A DNA stretch of 64,000 bases from Ryuthela nishihirai (GCA_038380435.1 JAWZYU010000011.1:88608501-88672500), one strand, 5' to 3'; shown: positions 30,716-42,835, numbered from the stretch's first letter. Program-made: numbers and translations. Notes: generated by a model from the letters alone, not told the origin.

Positions 30716-32049
30716 AATATAGGTGTTTTTAGTAACAAACAAAAAATGTAAACAAATTAAAAAAAATAAATTAATTAAAAATTTTAAAAAATACCTATTT
30801 TCTGAAATGCACTCTAAAAAGTAGTACTCCAAAGGAAGTTAGCGCGGCGATTTACTACACAACAAGATTTCCGGCACACTATCTTCATCTGAAAGCGAAT
30901 ACGATTGACTGATTGCACCATCTGTATATTTCAGTTTTATTTCCTACATTTTAGCGCACATATCGCAAGGATGTAAAAGTTAAGCATAAAAATCATGAAA
31001 TCATTCAATACATATTAACTACAAATCAGTTTTATATAATTTCCCTCTTTGGTGTATATTTATCAATGGACTTCTTCCTCTCTTCTTGTCCTTTCGCACA
31101 CTTTCTCTTTCTTCAGCTTTATCATAACGTCTTCTATCTTTCTGAAACACCCCCAAGACATCAATTTTTACGTTTTTAGCATTCGTAGATCGAGGTTTTA
31201 CCACTACGTGACTTCTATTTGATCTTAAAAGACACGTTTGGTGTCAGATGTTGCCGTTGCATCGAGATACACCACCTGGATTACCACTAGGTACAACTTT
31301 TCATAGCTCCACCATTTCTGCATCATACTTTAAATTAGCGGGATCTCCTAACAGCCTTCAGTCAACCCCTTACAATCGTCTCTAGATATTCGATGTGCTG
31401 TCCATTGAATTTCTTGAAATGATCTGTAAACGAAATCATGTGATCCCCATCTGATCATCTGTTTCTGTCACGAGTTTCACAACACTCTGTCCATTTCTTC
31501 TGGGTGGGAAATTTTGAATACCAATTAGCGTGTAAGTCTGAATTTTGATTTTAAAAAATATTCTTTCAGTAGTTAAAGAGTTGTGGAAGTTTGAAGTAAC
31601 GACCAAAGTTGGCTAATGCGATTATTTCATATCTATCTATTGCTATATACTTGTGAGTTGTGTATTTGACAAAACAATCGTTTCATCATATTTCACCAGA
31701 CTTGTGGTCAATGGTCAAGTGTTGTGTCCAAATGAAAGCCTGTAAAGCGTGGACTGTCAATGGCTATAAATAATGTCCCCCATTCTACAAATTTTAACAT
31801 TTTCAAAAAACCGGAAGTATATAAATGTTTACTCCATTGTATTCTTGTAACTCTATTCCAACCTGCAATTTTTAGGTTTGTGCTCATCCACAAATTATCT
31901 AGATGGAACAGATGGATGACTCCATACCATTGCTTGCAGCACCACCTTTATCAGACTGCCGCAATTATCATTTTTCCACTAAATTTCAAACTATGTGGAC
32001 GTCATGCTTAACAGTTCTGTATTTTTTGTTTGCTTTCTCATTGCAATTT
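30716..32049. other. unassigned AT-rich region
   Basis: Short frames only (31019-31204 and 31708-31893 on minus, 31760-32011 on plus), with no recognisable domain. Confidence 0.45.
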
Positions 32050-32277
32050 GCAATTTACCGAGTGGCTAACGTGTTTAGCTAGTGATCTAAGGGTTTAGGT
32101 GATCTAAGATGTTTAGCTAGTGTTCGAGCCTTTGGTAACGCATGGATGTTTGTGTCGTTTTTCTGTTGTGGTCCCGCCATCTTCTCAGACCTTCTACTAT
32201 GACGTATAAACTGACAGGTACCTGTCAGACCTCTGTGGCAAGCAGCTGCTTGAGGGGGGATTTATATTTTATTAAGA
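32050..32277 (+). repeat. SINE-B, with partly duplicated head
   Basis: It starts with an A-box-like accgagtggctaacgtg. The phrase agctagtgatctaag/tgatctaagatg is duplicated before the B-box-like tgttcgagcc. The body runs cccgccatcttctcagacc, cgtataaactgacagg, gcagctgcttgaggggg. Confidence 0.75.
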
Positions 32278-33094
32278 TGATATAAAGATATTACAGATTA
32301 ATTTATATTATTCTAAAATTAAGCGTTGATATTTTAAAAATGCCTAGATGTAAAATTTTAAAATAAAATTTGTAAATTAAAATCGTTTGGAGGGAAATTG
32401 GACTGTTGTTCGGCAAAAGCGTTAGCATTGATTTGTGCTTACAATACTTATATATGGAAGTCTCTCTGTGCTAGCTGATTAATCTGTAATTATGATCGTA
32501 ACAATTTATATAACAAATGACTCAAATAAACAAATGACTCAAATAAAATGTCAGGCGTTTCACTGGCATATTTATGGATGATTTTGACTCATTTCGTTGA
32601 TGTTTCTGATGACTGCTTCTTCAATACATTATTAAGGATGAACAGATTAATTTCCACTTTCTCCGCTTAATTACTATAATCTTTACACTTTTAACTGTTT
32701 TTGGGGTAAACATTTTTGTTTTGTCATCTGTCTGTAATTCTGTTGATATTAAAATTTTTGTTCTTCAACTTAAATGAATTTGTTTTAGATTGGATAGATA
32801 TTGAAGAAATAAAACTATTGCCAATTTCCTAAACTTCCAGTATCCTTAAAGGTCTCTCTAACGGTGGGAGAAGGTACAAAATTCCTACCTTTTTAGCATT
32901 TACAACAGCTATTAAAAACGGTGAATTGAAATTTGAAGTTGAAATTTGAATTTCAAATTTTGATGGTAAACTATGAAAATTATTATTATTTCTAAAAAAT
33001 AAAATTAAATAAAAAAATTTAATTAAAATTTTTTTGAACTATTAAACCAAAAATGTTTTATCCTCTTGTCGCAGGGGTGGGAAATGCCACTTTT
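32278..33094. other. AT-rich region with dispersed-repeat pieces
   Basis: Contains fragments related to the repeat at 26820 (for example ggtctctctaacggtgggag near 32850). No coding features. Confidence 0.45.
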
Positions 33095-33205
33095 TTAATA
33101 AAAATAAAATAAATAAATATCCCTCAAGCAGCTGTTTGTCACAGAGTTCTGACAGGAGACTGTCAGTTTATATTCCACAGTAGAAGGTCTGTGAGGATGG
33201 CAATT
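33095..33205 (-). repeat. SINE-B, 5'-truncated
   Basis: Inverted body: ccctcaagcagctgtttg, then gacaggagactgtcagttta and agaaggtctgtgaggatgg. The head is absent. Confidence 0.75.
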
Positions 33206-33894
33206 TCTACTTTACAGGTATTAATGAAATATCACTGTTTGCATTTACACAGTCATCCCCTAGTTTCAGTTTCCACGGTTAGAAGGTAAAAAAAAAACTT
33301 TGTTCCCTTTGAAATCGGGCATCCCTTATTCCCCAGGAACGATTTTTCTAACTAATTTTCTAATTTCCCAATTAAACTAAATTCTCGTATTTCCCAATTA
33401 AATTCATGATTAATGTAGTCTTAAGATACGTACTTGAAACCCCTAATAGTTGAAAACATATTAAGCTCCAGTTAAAACGCGTCAATTGATTATTAAAATC
33501 TTTATATTAAAATAATAGTGGCGAAATAAATTCTATTCTGGTATCCTCTAGAAATACGAATCTATTTGTATTTGTTAAGGCACAAAGGAAAAACTAAATT
33601 CGATTCTTATTAAATTTTGCTGTATAAGCGAAAACAACCAACATGAAAGGCAAAATTAAAATTTTATAAAAATAATTTTTACACCTGTAAATTTTTGCTA
33701 GTAAATAGTCTGCAGTAAAAAAAGGGTGCAACTGTATATTGATTACACTCTGTTCATCACTCCTCTATTGAGAGTTTAGTTAATATTCTTTAACTGTTAA
33801 CTAACCGATAAAAATATCTGTTGCGTCATAAGCATAAATTTATGCATTAGATTAAAATTCATAAGTTAAGAACATAATGCTTTGTCGATATAAG
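33206..33894. other. AT-rich sequence, no gene seen
   Basis: No domain is recognised. Confidence 0.5.
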
Positions 33895-34110
33895 AGTTGG
33901 GTTGTTTTACCTCTGAGAGCTTCTTTGTTTAACACAATGGGTTAAATAGCCAGGTCACAAGGACCTTGAGGTCTCAGAGAAGGTTAGAAACGGGACCCAC
34001 TGGACAGTATTTAGCAAACAAATGGTATCCTCTTGTCAAGGCATTTCAGCGTGTTCTTTAAGGTGCACAGGTTATGGGTTTTCTACACACAATGTACCAC
34101 GGCTTAATCT
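33895..34110 (-). repeat. SINE-A, 3' part
   Basis: Inverted copy: gttgggttgttttacctctg (tail), gggacccactggacag, gcgtgttctttaaggtgcac, then a decayed accacggctta block toward the head. Confidence 0.7.
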
Positions 34111-34309
34111 GTAAAGAAGCTGTTAACACTTGATAACGATGCAACCTCAACTTTAATTAGTAATTTGACATAAAGAGAACAATGCTTACGATAGAATTAG
34201 GGAAGATGCAAAAAAAGTATTTTGAAGTAAAATCAGAATATTCCTTTTGAAAGAAATGTGACTTTTTTTCTTGCACCGAATTAAAGAGCAAGAACAAGAA
34301 TAATGCATT

Positions 34310-34480
34310 TTTGCTTGGCTACCAATCAAAGGGACCATCCCCGGGTTAAAGCATGAATATTCGTGTTGTCTTTCTGCTGAGGTCTCGCCTTTTTCACAGT
34401 TCTTCTTTTTGGCATATTAAATTATATGCTCCTATCAGACCTCTGTGGCAAGCAGCTGCTTGAACGGGTATTTTCACATA
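34310..34480 (+). repeat. SINE-B, diverged copy
   Basis: Recognisable by ttctgctgaggtctcgcc, cctatcagacctctgtggc and aagcagctgcttgaacggg. The head is decayed. Confidence 0.65.
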
Positions 34481-34679
34481 TTTTTTTCTATATGCCCAGT
34501 TGATTGACAAATAAGCGTACAAAGCATCCATGCTTGAAAAACAAAAATGAAAACAGAAAAAAATCTGAGTTCTAAGAACAGCTTTGTCAGAAGTGACAAG
34601 TTGTTCTTTGAAAAGTTGACTCATATTTGGAAAGTTGACTCCTATTCTAATTCACATGATTTACGCGCAGAGTTAATAA

Positions 34680-35640
34680 AGTGGAGGAATCGGCTGCAGT
34701 GTAGAAATGTGGAGGATTTGGCGATGCAGGGTAGCAATGTGAAGGATTTGGCGATGCAGGGTAGCAATGTGGAGGATTTGGCGATGCAGGGTAGCAATGT
34801 GGAGGATTTGGCGATGCAGTGTAGCAATGTGGAGGATTTGGCGATGCAGTGTAGCAATGTGGAGGATTGGGATTGGCAGTGTACAAATGCGGAAGAATCG
34901 GTTGCAGTGTAGCAATGTGGAGGAATCAGTGTAATAATGTGAAAAGAAATCAACTCCAGTTTAATAATCTGAAGGAATACGCTGGAGTGTAGCAATGTGG
35001 TGGAGTCGGTTGCAGTATAATATTTGAAGGAATCACCTCCAATATAATAATGTGCAGGAATCAAATCCAGTGTAATAACGTGAAGGAATCGGATCCAGAG
35101 AAATAAGCAGAGGGACCGGTTTCAGTGAAACACCGTGGAGGAATCAGCTCCAGTGTAAAAACGTGGAATAATCGGCTCCATTGTAATAATGTGCAGTAAT
35201 CGACTTCAGTGTACAAAGTGTAGGAATCGGCTCCAATGTAACAATGTGGAGAAATCGAATCCACTATAGCAACGTGGACGAATAGGTTCCAATGTAATAA
35301 TGTGGATGAATCGTCTCGATTGTAATAATAATATACTAGAATCGATTAACGTGCAGCAATGTGTAGGAATCGGCTGGAGTGTAGAAATGTGTAGGAATCG
35401 TCTCCAGTGTATTAATATGGAGAAATCGGCTCGAAGTTAACAACGTGAAGGAATCGGCTGCAGTGTAGCAATGTGGTGGATCGGTTGCAGTGTAATAGTT
35501 GGAGCAATTTCCTCCAATGTAATAATATGCAGGAATCGGATCCAGTATAATAACGTGAAAGAATCGGATCGAGACCAATAAGGAAAGAAACCAGCTCCAG
35601 TGAAATAATGTGGTGGAATCATCTTCACTGTAATAATGCT
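34680..35640 (+). repeat. 30-bp minisatellite, about 32 units
   Basis: The unit is close to gtgtagcaatgtggaggaat followed by cggctccagt. The first six or so units (34710-34880) form a homogenised subfamily with gatttggcgatgcag; the rest are more diverged. Because 30 is a multiple of three, several frames stay open on both strands (for example 34547-34912 plus, 34642-35064 minus). These are repeat artefacts unless proven expressed. Confidence 0.85.
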
Positions 35641-35644
35641 ATGT

Positions 35645-36417
35645 CGCCTGTTGAAGATGGAGTTTACATGCAATCACAAGGATGCAGCTTGGAGACGCAC
35701 GAAAACGATTCATGCCGATTTGTCAGAAATATATGGATGGCTGCGCAAATTCAGAGCATGGCGACACAGCTTCAAAGACCTACCTAGTTTAGAAAGACCA
35801 AAAAAGAGAACCATCACCGCTGTTCGTGAACTCATTACGAAAATCTCCACACCACCGTTCATTGGTAAGTTTAGATGTCAGTGTGTTGATTGGCAGTGTT
35901 CAAAGAATTATTCGTCATCACTCAAAGCTACGAAAGATCTATGACAAATGGGTACTACACAAACTGACAGAATAGCAGAACAGGGCGAGAGTCAACTCGT
36001 GCAAGGGTATGCTGGAAATGTTTGAACCTAGTGACTCCAAACAGTTAACAGACATTCTCACAGGTGATGAGAAGTGGTTTTATTACTACCCAACTCCCAG
36101 AAAAATAGACAATTATGTTTGGGTTTGCAAAGCATGAACCGAATCCCCAAATCATCCAACAAGACTTTCGCTCAAGGAAGAGGATGTTCACAAGTTTTTT
36201 CCATTCCCAAGAATGGTAGCCATCGACACCTTATCAAAAAAAATCCCGACTCTCAATGACCAATACTACACCGACATTGATTCCCCCATCCTGCATATTC
36301 ACCAGTTCTTGCATCATGTGATTTTTGGTTGTTTCCAAATGTTTAAAAAGTACTTCCTTGAAGGCCTTTTTCAAGGGTACAAGACCTTCCAAAATGTGTT
36401 TGTAAGGGGAAGATGAC
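35645..36417 (+). pseudogene. mariner-like transposase pseudogene
   Basis: The plus-strand frame 35636-35944 has a helix-turn-helix-like region (WLRKFRAWRHSFKDLPSLE, family style W..RF..G...L.D). After frameshifts comes ILTGDEKWFYYY, whose Asp-Glu-x-Trp signature fits the first catalytic Asp region of mariner transposases. KKIPTLNDQYY follows, akin to the T.N...Y segment. Many stops separate the parts. The second and third catalytic Asp are not clearly preserved and no terminal inverted repeats are seen. Confidence 0.7.
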
Positions 36418-36420
36418 CTT

Positions 36421-36730
36421 TAGCTCCTCGAAGTCCCAGGAAAAACCAAAATGTATTGCTTCCGGATGTGGGAGGGTCCAAAGGGGGTCATCAGTCTGCT
36501 CCCTTGACTGGTACAATGACCAGCACTTTTGTTCCCTGTGTGGGCAAAGGACTCCACGTGACTAGGTGCTCGAGAGAAGAAGCGAGACTTGTGCTCCTTG
36601 ACTTTCGTCGGTGAGCGTGAACAGCGAAGGGACAGAGAAACAGGCTCTGTCGCGGCAAAGTCGGCGACGGAAAGGTATCCAGCCAGGGTCATTATTCGGC
36701 CACATTTCTTTCCTTTTTTTCCTGGAGACC
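36421..36730. other. GC-richer unassigned stretch
   Basis: A 109-codon minus frame (36420-36749) and a plus frame (36589-36915) overlap. Neither has a known motif. It separates the mariner remnant from a SINE-B. Confidence 0.4.
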
Positions 36731-36864
36731 GTCTCGTGGCCGAGTGCATAATGTGCTTGTCTACTGATTTAAGGACCTCTGGGTTCGAGTACAGAGTAAA
36801 GCGAAGTTTTCGTGTTTTCTTTCTACTGAGGTCCCACCATCCTCACAGACCTTATATTATAGGG

Positions 36865-37075
36865 CAGTGGTTCTCAAACTTTTATGCTTCACGTCTCCCC
36901 CCCGGAGATGTGTAAGTAACTGGCATACCCCTTGTATAGATAGATAAAACTATAGTTATAGTTAAAAATGGGAATAAAATAAAACACTCACTTTGTTACT
37001 AGATCTAGCGACTTTTGAGCTCTCACGTCATATCCCCCCAAAAAAATTACCGCGTACCCAAGTTGAGAACCCCTA
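36865..37075. mobile_element. hAT MITE 1
   Basis: Begins cagtggttctcaaac and ends with the inverted gttgagaacccct. Contains the shared subterminal blocks tatagatagataaaactat and tctagcgacttttgagc. The left flank ttataggg and right flank ctataggg are an 8-bp duplication with one difference. Confidence 0.8.
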
Positions 37076-37083
37076 CTATAGGG

Positions 37084-37789
37084 CAGGGGTTCTCAACCTG
37101 GGTATGCGTACCCCTGGGGGTAAGTGGTAAAATATTTTGGGGTACGCCGTGAGAGCTCAAAAGTCGCTAGATCTAGCAACAAAGTCGCTAATTTGGCATT
37201 ATTATTCCATAACTATAGTTTTATCTACCTATATAAGGGGTACGGCAATTATAGGCTATGTCCACATTTGTGCGTTTTACGTGCGCTAGACGCATGCGCT
37301 GCGTCTCATGCGTCTATACAAAATAAATTATTTGTTATAAAATTATTATTAATAAAATAATAATATTATTGCAAAAAATAGAAATAAAACCTTCATTTAT
37401 AATATTTTTACTGCATGTTTTACTATATATTCTACTTATGTTATATAACTCTACAAATACTTGTTTTGACGTGATATGGAACCTTCAGCCGACATAAAGT
37501 AATTCATGTTTATTAATTCTTATACCCGCTAACATAGTAGCATCAGTTACGTCCATTGCAACTTCACCTCTACACTGGTGAAAAATTGAAAACTATTTGA
37601 TGCACAGGTGTATACAGTTGAAGGCATGCGTCCAACGCATTCCATCTAAGACATTCGCTAGACTACTCGGTGTTGAAAAGCGGAATTGAAAGTTGAAAGT
37701 GAAGTTGAATTTGAAAGCACACAAGTGTGGACATAGCCATACACACATTTCCTGGGAGTATGTGAAGCATTTTTGGTTGAAAACCGCTG
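37084..37789. mobile_element. hAT MITE 2, adjacent to MITE 1
   Basis: Begins caggggttctcaac and ends gttgaaaaccgctg. It is flanked by identical 8-mers ctataggg at 37076-37083 and 37790-37797. Its left subterminal region is the inverse of MITE 1's right part, so the pair shows a tail-to-head inverted arrangement. It hosts MITE 3. Confidence 0.8.
37254..37738. mobile_element. MITE 3 nested in MITE 2
   Basis: The ends ggctatgtccaca and tgtggacatagcc are 13-bp perfect inverted repeats extended by tttgtg/cacaag. The internal regions near both ends are also complementary (gcatgcg repeats). No clear target duplication. The interior is AT-rich without coding capacity. Confidence 0.7.
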
Positions 37790-37866
37790 CTATAGGGTAT
37801 AAACTGACATGTTCCTGACATCTCTGTGACAAGCAGGTGGTTGAGGGTTATTTATTTATTATTTAA

Positions 37867-38154
37867 ATGGGCAAATTAAATTGGGTAATTTTTTAAAATC
37901 CACGACCCTCCTATGTAACAGGCTTTTATTTGGTACGTAGCATGTTGCTAGTGGTCAACATCTTAGAAGGACCGTTTTGACAAACATATAGATAAACTCA
38001 AAAACTAATAAATGATGAACGAAAACCGTAGAAAATTAAATGTTAAAGCTGTTATGGAAAACTACCACCCGATTTATAATTCAATTTAAATAAATATCTT
38101 TTCAAACAGTAAGAGTGAAGCCGTAGTAGATGTCAAGCCGTAGTACATCACAGA
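37867..38154. other. AT-rich sequence, no gene seen
   Basis: Nothing is recognised. Confidence 0.5.
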
Positions 38155-38243
38155 TACCGTATTTCTTCAATTCTAAGATGCACTTTTTTCCCATATAAAC
38201 GTCTCTAAAAACGGGGTGCGTCTTAGAATCGAAAAAATACGAT
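38155..38243. mobile_element. short palindromic MITE (Tc1/mariner/pogo-like)
   Basis: The left arm reads cgtatttcttcaattctaag and then atgcac. The right arm is the inverse, gtgcgtcttagaatcgaaaa then aatacg, with TA dinucleotides at each side. The whole 89-bp element folds into one long hairpin. The ttctaagacgcac core recurs in many animal MITEs of this type. Confidence 0.65.
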
Positions 38244-38279
38244 ATATCTTTACGATATATCTAAAATTAAAGAAAAATA

Positions 38280-38565
38280 GACCGTCTGTGTATGCTTGTA
38301 CCTTGACTTGCTCTGAATTTGTCAATGACAAAGTTTGATCCAATATTAAATTCCAGTATAACGGACCGAAACAAGAGCCTTGTGATCTTCTGCGTGTGCT
38401 CAAATGTGTTTGTTTGAAATATAATGCTTCTCTCCGAAAAATAGCTCTCTATCAGTCTGTACATATTTTCCAGACAATTTTTTCTTGCCACCAAACTTTA
38501 TCAAAAGCGCCGCTAATATCCAATGAAATGATAGTTGTAGGTTCTTCGCGAGAGCTAAGAGACGC
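38280..38565 (-). pseudogene. LINE-D reverse-transcriptase fragment
   Basis: Minus translation gives IISLDISGAFDKVWW (catalytic block A), then in other frames MYRLIESYFSERSI, GSCFGPLYWNLILD (block B) and VQAYTDG at the position of the YADD box. Block spacing fits R1/LOA/I-type LINEs. The YADD replacement and the frameshifts show decay. It is bounded by the palindromic MITE and by a SINE-A copy. Confidence 0.7.
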
Positions 38566-38599
38566 GTCTGAATGCAGCGGCAGCTCAGGCACGACCAAC

Positions 38600-38815
38600 G
38601 TGAACAGGGTGTGGCTCTCACGCACACGGGGCAATGGGTTAACGTCCCATCCGACGGATGACAGCTTTTCTAAGCCCATCGATGTCAGCTTCTGGCCGAT
38701 AGCTGGGTGGAATTTTTTACTGAGAAAAATCTCAATGCTGGCCCAGGCGTGGCTGAAATCTACGAATTGCAGTTTACGAGCCTGGCGCGTTACCAAATGA
38801 GTTCTCCCCACAACA
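38600..38815 (-). repeat. SINE-A, 5' half with tRNA-like head
   Basis: Inverted copy with gggttaacgtcccatccgac, aagcccatcgatgtcagc, ctcaatgctggcccag and the head part gcagtttacgagcctggcgc. The 3' body is absent. Confidence 0.7.
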
Positions 38816-40059
38816 ACCATAAGATTTTTGCAATGTTGGATTTCGTGCATGTTTAATGCACTTTATAATTGAATTTATGGACCTGGGTCTCTTGTGTATT
38901 GCAATCAACACTTTGTACACTGTTAATAAAAAGAGTAATGGGCAGGTCTTAATTTCATCCTAATAATCAGATGCGTATAATAATCCATCTAAAAGAATGA
39001 TATTTTCTTGCGTGAAATCGCTGCTAAAAAGATCTCTTTTGAGAATAGTGAAAAGACAATCCGAAACTTAATCTGTTGTTGATAAAGAACTGGCCAATTT
39101 AGAAAAATAGCTTTTTGTGCTGCCAGGCTTCTGCATGAAATTGCACTTTCCAAAAGAAAATTCAACTTTTGAAAGAATGGACATTAGCACCAAGCATCAA
39201 TGTCTGCTCGAGAACTTATAAGAGGAAAACTCCTAAAACAAAGCTGCTCCATAATCTTTGTTGATAGATTTGCAGCGAAAGATACAACTACAATGGACAA
39301 ACATGAATGCAAACAAGCAGTCAACTTTTAAGGACTAGAAAATGTAATTTTTAGTGATAATTGAAAATGGTAGTGCTGATAGGCAGGGACAGACTGACAC
39401 TTTTTTCAGGAAAGCAACTGTAGCAGGGGGGCTTGAGAGCTGCGGTAAAAAATTCAGTTTCTTTTGCAAAATTTCAATATTTATTCTTTTCAGAATTCAT
39501 ACGTAAAGCTTCAAATAGTTTTTTTTTAATTCTGTGGAATTTCTGTAAAATAACAGTAATTATTAAAGAAAAACATGCTCTAATGGGGTGCCAGGAACCC
39601 GCGATACCTCGGCGCCCCTTACCAGTCCGTGAATGCTGACATGTAAGAGTACGGCCTCATATGAAATTCAGCCTTTAGTGGCTTTAAGTTACCACGAAAC
39701 ATCCATGTGACCTGTCAGAATACTGAAAGACCAATGAAAGCCAGGCCCGGGCCAAGAATAAAATTAGGAGGCGGTGAGGGAGGAGAGAGAGAGAAACTGG
39801 ATTTCTATTTTAGTACAACATTTTAACCTCCGTTTTCGGAATCTTTCAAAATTTTTTTCAAAAATGCCAAATAATTCATACGTTTAGTAAACTTTTGCCT
39901 CCTTTAACTTACCATGAGGACCGGTCTAGGAAGGGAGGAAGTCATGCTTCCTCCCCTTTCAGAATCGTAGTAAGGGTAATAGATGCAAAATAATTATTTA
40001 ACTAATTTGTATTTCACACATTTTGCAAGAAAGTTTTTAAATACTTGTAAAACGGAGGA
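38816..40059. other. unassigned region with dispersed-repeat pieces
   Basis: No coding motif. Parts near 39900-40010 resemble 53190-53280 and 62390-62440 (blocks such as ccctttcagaat followed by aatagatgcaa), so this is a low-copy dispersed repeat. Confidence 0.45.
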
Positions 40060-40140
40060 GAAAATATTATACTGCATTGGAAATCCAGTCTCTAGCCCCC
40101 CCCCCCACCTCGATTTTTCTTTCTAGATCCGGTCTTGCTT
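40060..40140. repeat. dispersed repeat with poly-C run
   Basis: atactgcattggaaatccag is followed by a C-run (about 40097-40107) and a T-rich segment with tctagatccggtctt. Similar arrangements occur at 21190-21290 and 62530-62690. Confidence 0.6.
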
Positions 40141-41077
40141 ACCATCATTCTGAAAGGAAGTGAGTACATGTCCTCCGCTTAGAGCCTGCCCCTGCTACAA
40201 CGAAATAATGAAAACGAAATTGTTGCCCACAGCCATAGATCATTTTTGGTAACAAATTTTGGAGTTTTCAGGACGATGATGTTCGTTGTTATGGTGCAAA
40301 GATTGTTCAGTACTGACCAAGAGATAACACTATTAAACAGATGAATTGGAGCGGGCAGTCTCCGTCTTTCAACCCTGGGGAATACTTCTGGTACAAAATT
40401 AGCTGCGAAATTTCCAAGAACCGGCCTTCAAATAAGTGTGAGTTAACTAATTGACATATTCTTTTTATGCTGTTAGGTATCTGCTTCGGAAATTAGGGCA
40501 TTACATGCGAAAATAAGTGTAAAGCTGTCATTAAAGCAAAGAACTAGTCTTTAAAATATTGTTTTTGAAACCTTTAAAATTATCGCTAAATGTGTATTGA
40601 TGCTGTATAATGCACAATATAAAGGTAAAATGAAATATTTCCAGAAATTTTGGTTTCTGTTAACTAATATGCATGCTATATTGAACTTCTATTGAATGTG
40701 TGTGTGTGTGGGAAAGGACTCATTCGGTAAAGTTTTGAATTTATTGTAGGGTTTTGTATAAAAGCTGAATACGTGTTAAAATGAATGATATATTAGGAAA
40801 TTTTTCACCTGAACGTATAGTCCATTCATCTCTTGACGTTTGTGTATAAAACAACTCAAATGAATTTAGAAAGGATCAAATTTAATAGATTTATGTAAGA
40901 TTTGTTATTTTTTCTTTTGCTTGGTTTTTATAGGATAAAAAACTCCAGTGTTACGCTCCCACTGATGATAAATGCAAAGGCAGTTTTCACTACACCTCGA
41001 AAATTCCTGATTTCTTTAAAGCCTTCGAATCAAAATAAGGGGGGATCTTTGAATAAATTCCTCAGTAACTCCCATTG
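40141..41077. other. AT-rich sequence, no gene seen
   Basis: One 74-codon plus frame (40902-41126) has no motif. A short TG microsatellite lies near 40695. Confidence 0.5.
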
Positions 41078-41467
41078 TTGGGTTGTCTTACCTCTGAGCG
41101 GAATGTTTTTGCACACAATGGGCTAAATGGCCGGTCACGAGGGCTCAGATAAGGTTAGGGGGAGAGCACTCAACAGCTGTTGAGAGACAGATGCTAGACT
41201 ACCATCAAGGCCATCATCAAGGCCATCACATTTATAGCGTGTTCCTTAACGTTCATAGGGTATTGGTCTCGCGCACACTGGCCCACGGCTTAACGTTCTA
41301 TACGACATACGCCGGCCTTTCCAAGCCCATCGGTGTCCCATAATGACCGGCATATTTGCGGAGATAAATCTAAACTCTGACTCAGCTGAGACTCGAACCT
41401 GGGAACTGCAAATTACGAACCTGGCACGCTACATGCTGAGCGACCCTTACACCACTCCCGTTGTTTC
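41078..41467 (-). repeat. SINE-A, near full-length
   Basis: From tail to head on plus: ttgggttgtcttacctctga, caatgggctaaatggccgg, caacagctgttgagagacag, gcgtgttccttaacgtt, aagcccatcggtgtccc, gactcgaacctgggaactgc (inverted B box) and gagcgacccttacaccactc (inverted A-box region). The block catcaaggccatcatcaagg is locally duplicated. Confidence 0.8.
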
Positions 41468-42424
41468 CAGGGACGTTCTATGTTTTACATCAGCTTCAAT
41501 GCTGGCCCTAATTCACAATGTGAAATTTCTTTGGCAATCTGTAAATTAAAAAATAATGGTCGGAAGAAGTAAATTAAATTACGTTGAAATTCTCAGTGTT
41601 GGGAATGAATCAGTTGTCAAATGGCTGACTACAACATTGATTAGAGTATTCTTTATTTAGAGTATTCTTTATTTTAGATATTATTACCCTTACATTTAAA
41701 CTAGAAGAAAAAGATATCGCTTCTGGCGAATATGTGAATCTCGTTTTCAAACAGATTGAAATATTTCGTTTTCCTACTTTTCCACTCTTTAAAAGTTTGA
41801 TTCGAAGAAATGGATAATTGTGAAAATGCAAAAAGTATTTCCGTAGTTGCAAAAGCAAACGTAAAAATGTGCAAATGCAAAAGTAAAATGCAAAAATTAT
41901 TTCCGTTTCCAACCAAAACGTAGTTGTCTTTTATTTTTCAAATTAAAGGTTTCTTTTCTCCCAACTCTTTTTACAAAAAAATTGAGAGAGACTATATCAC
42001 CGAAATTTTAAAATTTCTACAATAAATAATTCATTTACACCATTCGTTATTAAAAGTTTCACCTTTTTTCATATTTACTGCTCTCTAACAATGTAAATTA
42101 ATACTTCATAAGGATTTCAAAAATGCGAATTATATTATTTCATCAATACCGGTTAAAGGAAAACGAATTTGCAATTTATCTCTAAAAATGACAAAGTTGC
42201 ATTTTTGCATCACCCCTGGGGTGATGCAAAAATTTTTTCTTAGAGATTTTTAGAAATTTTTCTCTTAGAGAAAGATTGACTGTTGTAAATGCAAGCCCCA
42301 TACGTGACTTTCACATTGCAGCACAAAAATTTTAAACTTTCTAACATAAGTACATCATTTGCAATATTCGTTTAAAATGTCCCTTCCGTTAGAGGGTACA
42401 ACTGAAACTTTTTCAAACGTGTTT
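41468..42424. repeat. AT-rich dispersed repeat pieces
   Basis: tctggcgaatatgtgaatct (41714) matches 26975; the block ccttccgttagagggtac (42380) matches 26920 and 33270. An inverted pair around ggggtgatgcaaaaa (42165-42275) also occurs. No gene is seen; the minus frames at 41610-41916 are AT-rich artefacts. Confidence 0.45.
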
Positions 42425-42690
42425 GGTTCGATTGTTTTTCCTTTGAGCGACTCTTTATGCACCCCATGGGCTAAATGGCCAGGTCATAAGGACCCACTGC
42501 AACAGCTGTTGGGAGACAGATGGTACCATCCCATCAAGTCCATCCAACGTGTTCTTTAACGTGCACAGGATAATTTTAATGTACGTCTAATGTACTCTCA
42601 CAGGTACGATGCCACAGTTAACATCCCATCCAACGGACGGCGGCCTTTCTAAGCCCATCGGTGTCAACTACTGACCGTGGGCAGGGCAGT
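42425..42690 (-). repeat. SINE-A, body copy
   Basis: Inverted: caccccatgggctaaatggc, caacagctgttgggagacag, gtgttctttaacgtgcacag, aagcccatcggtgtcaac. The tRNA-like head is cut off. Confidence 0.75.
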
Positions 42691-42835
42691 AGAAAACCGT
42701 CAATCGCAATATTTTATCAATATCTATGAAAACCGAAAAAAAAAATTCTAATTTATCTTTAAAATGAAAAATGTTGGATGTCTACCAGGGTAAGATAGAT
42801 ACACGGCCACTTTCCCGATTTTGGGCAGATCACGT

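Larger units (their letters stand above)
36731..37866 (+). repeat. SINE-B split by hAT MITEs
   Basis: The first part (36731-36864) has the tRNA-like head (gtggccgagtgcataatgtg, B box gggttcgagt) and the body as far as the acagaccttatatta stretch. The second part (37798-37866) resumes with tataaactgacatgttcctg and ends gtggttgagggtta with an AT tail. The split falls inside the conserved ctatggcgtataaactg segment of other copies. The intervening DNA is two adjacent MITEs. Confidence 0.82.

Noticed and set aside
34642..35064. 140-codon frame rich in Ser, Thr, Leu and His, looking like a secreted repeat protein
   Set aside because: It reads the 30-bp minisatellite antisense; the open frame follows from the repeat length being a multiple of three.
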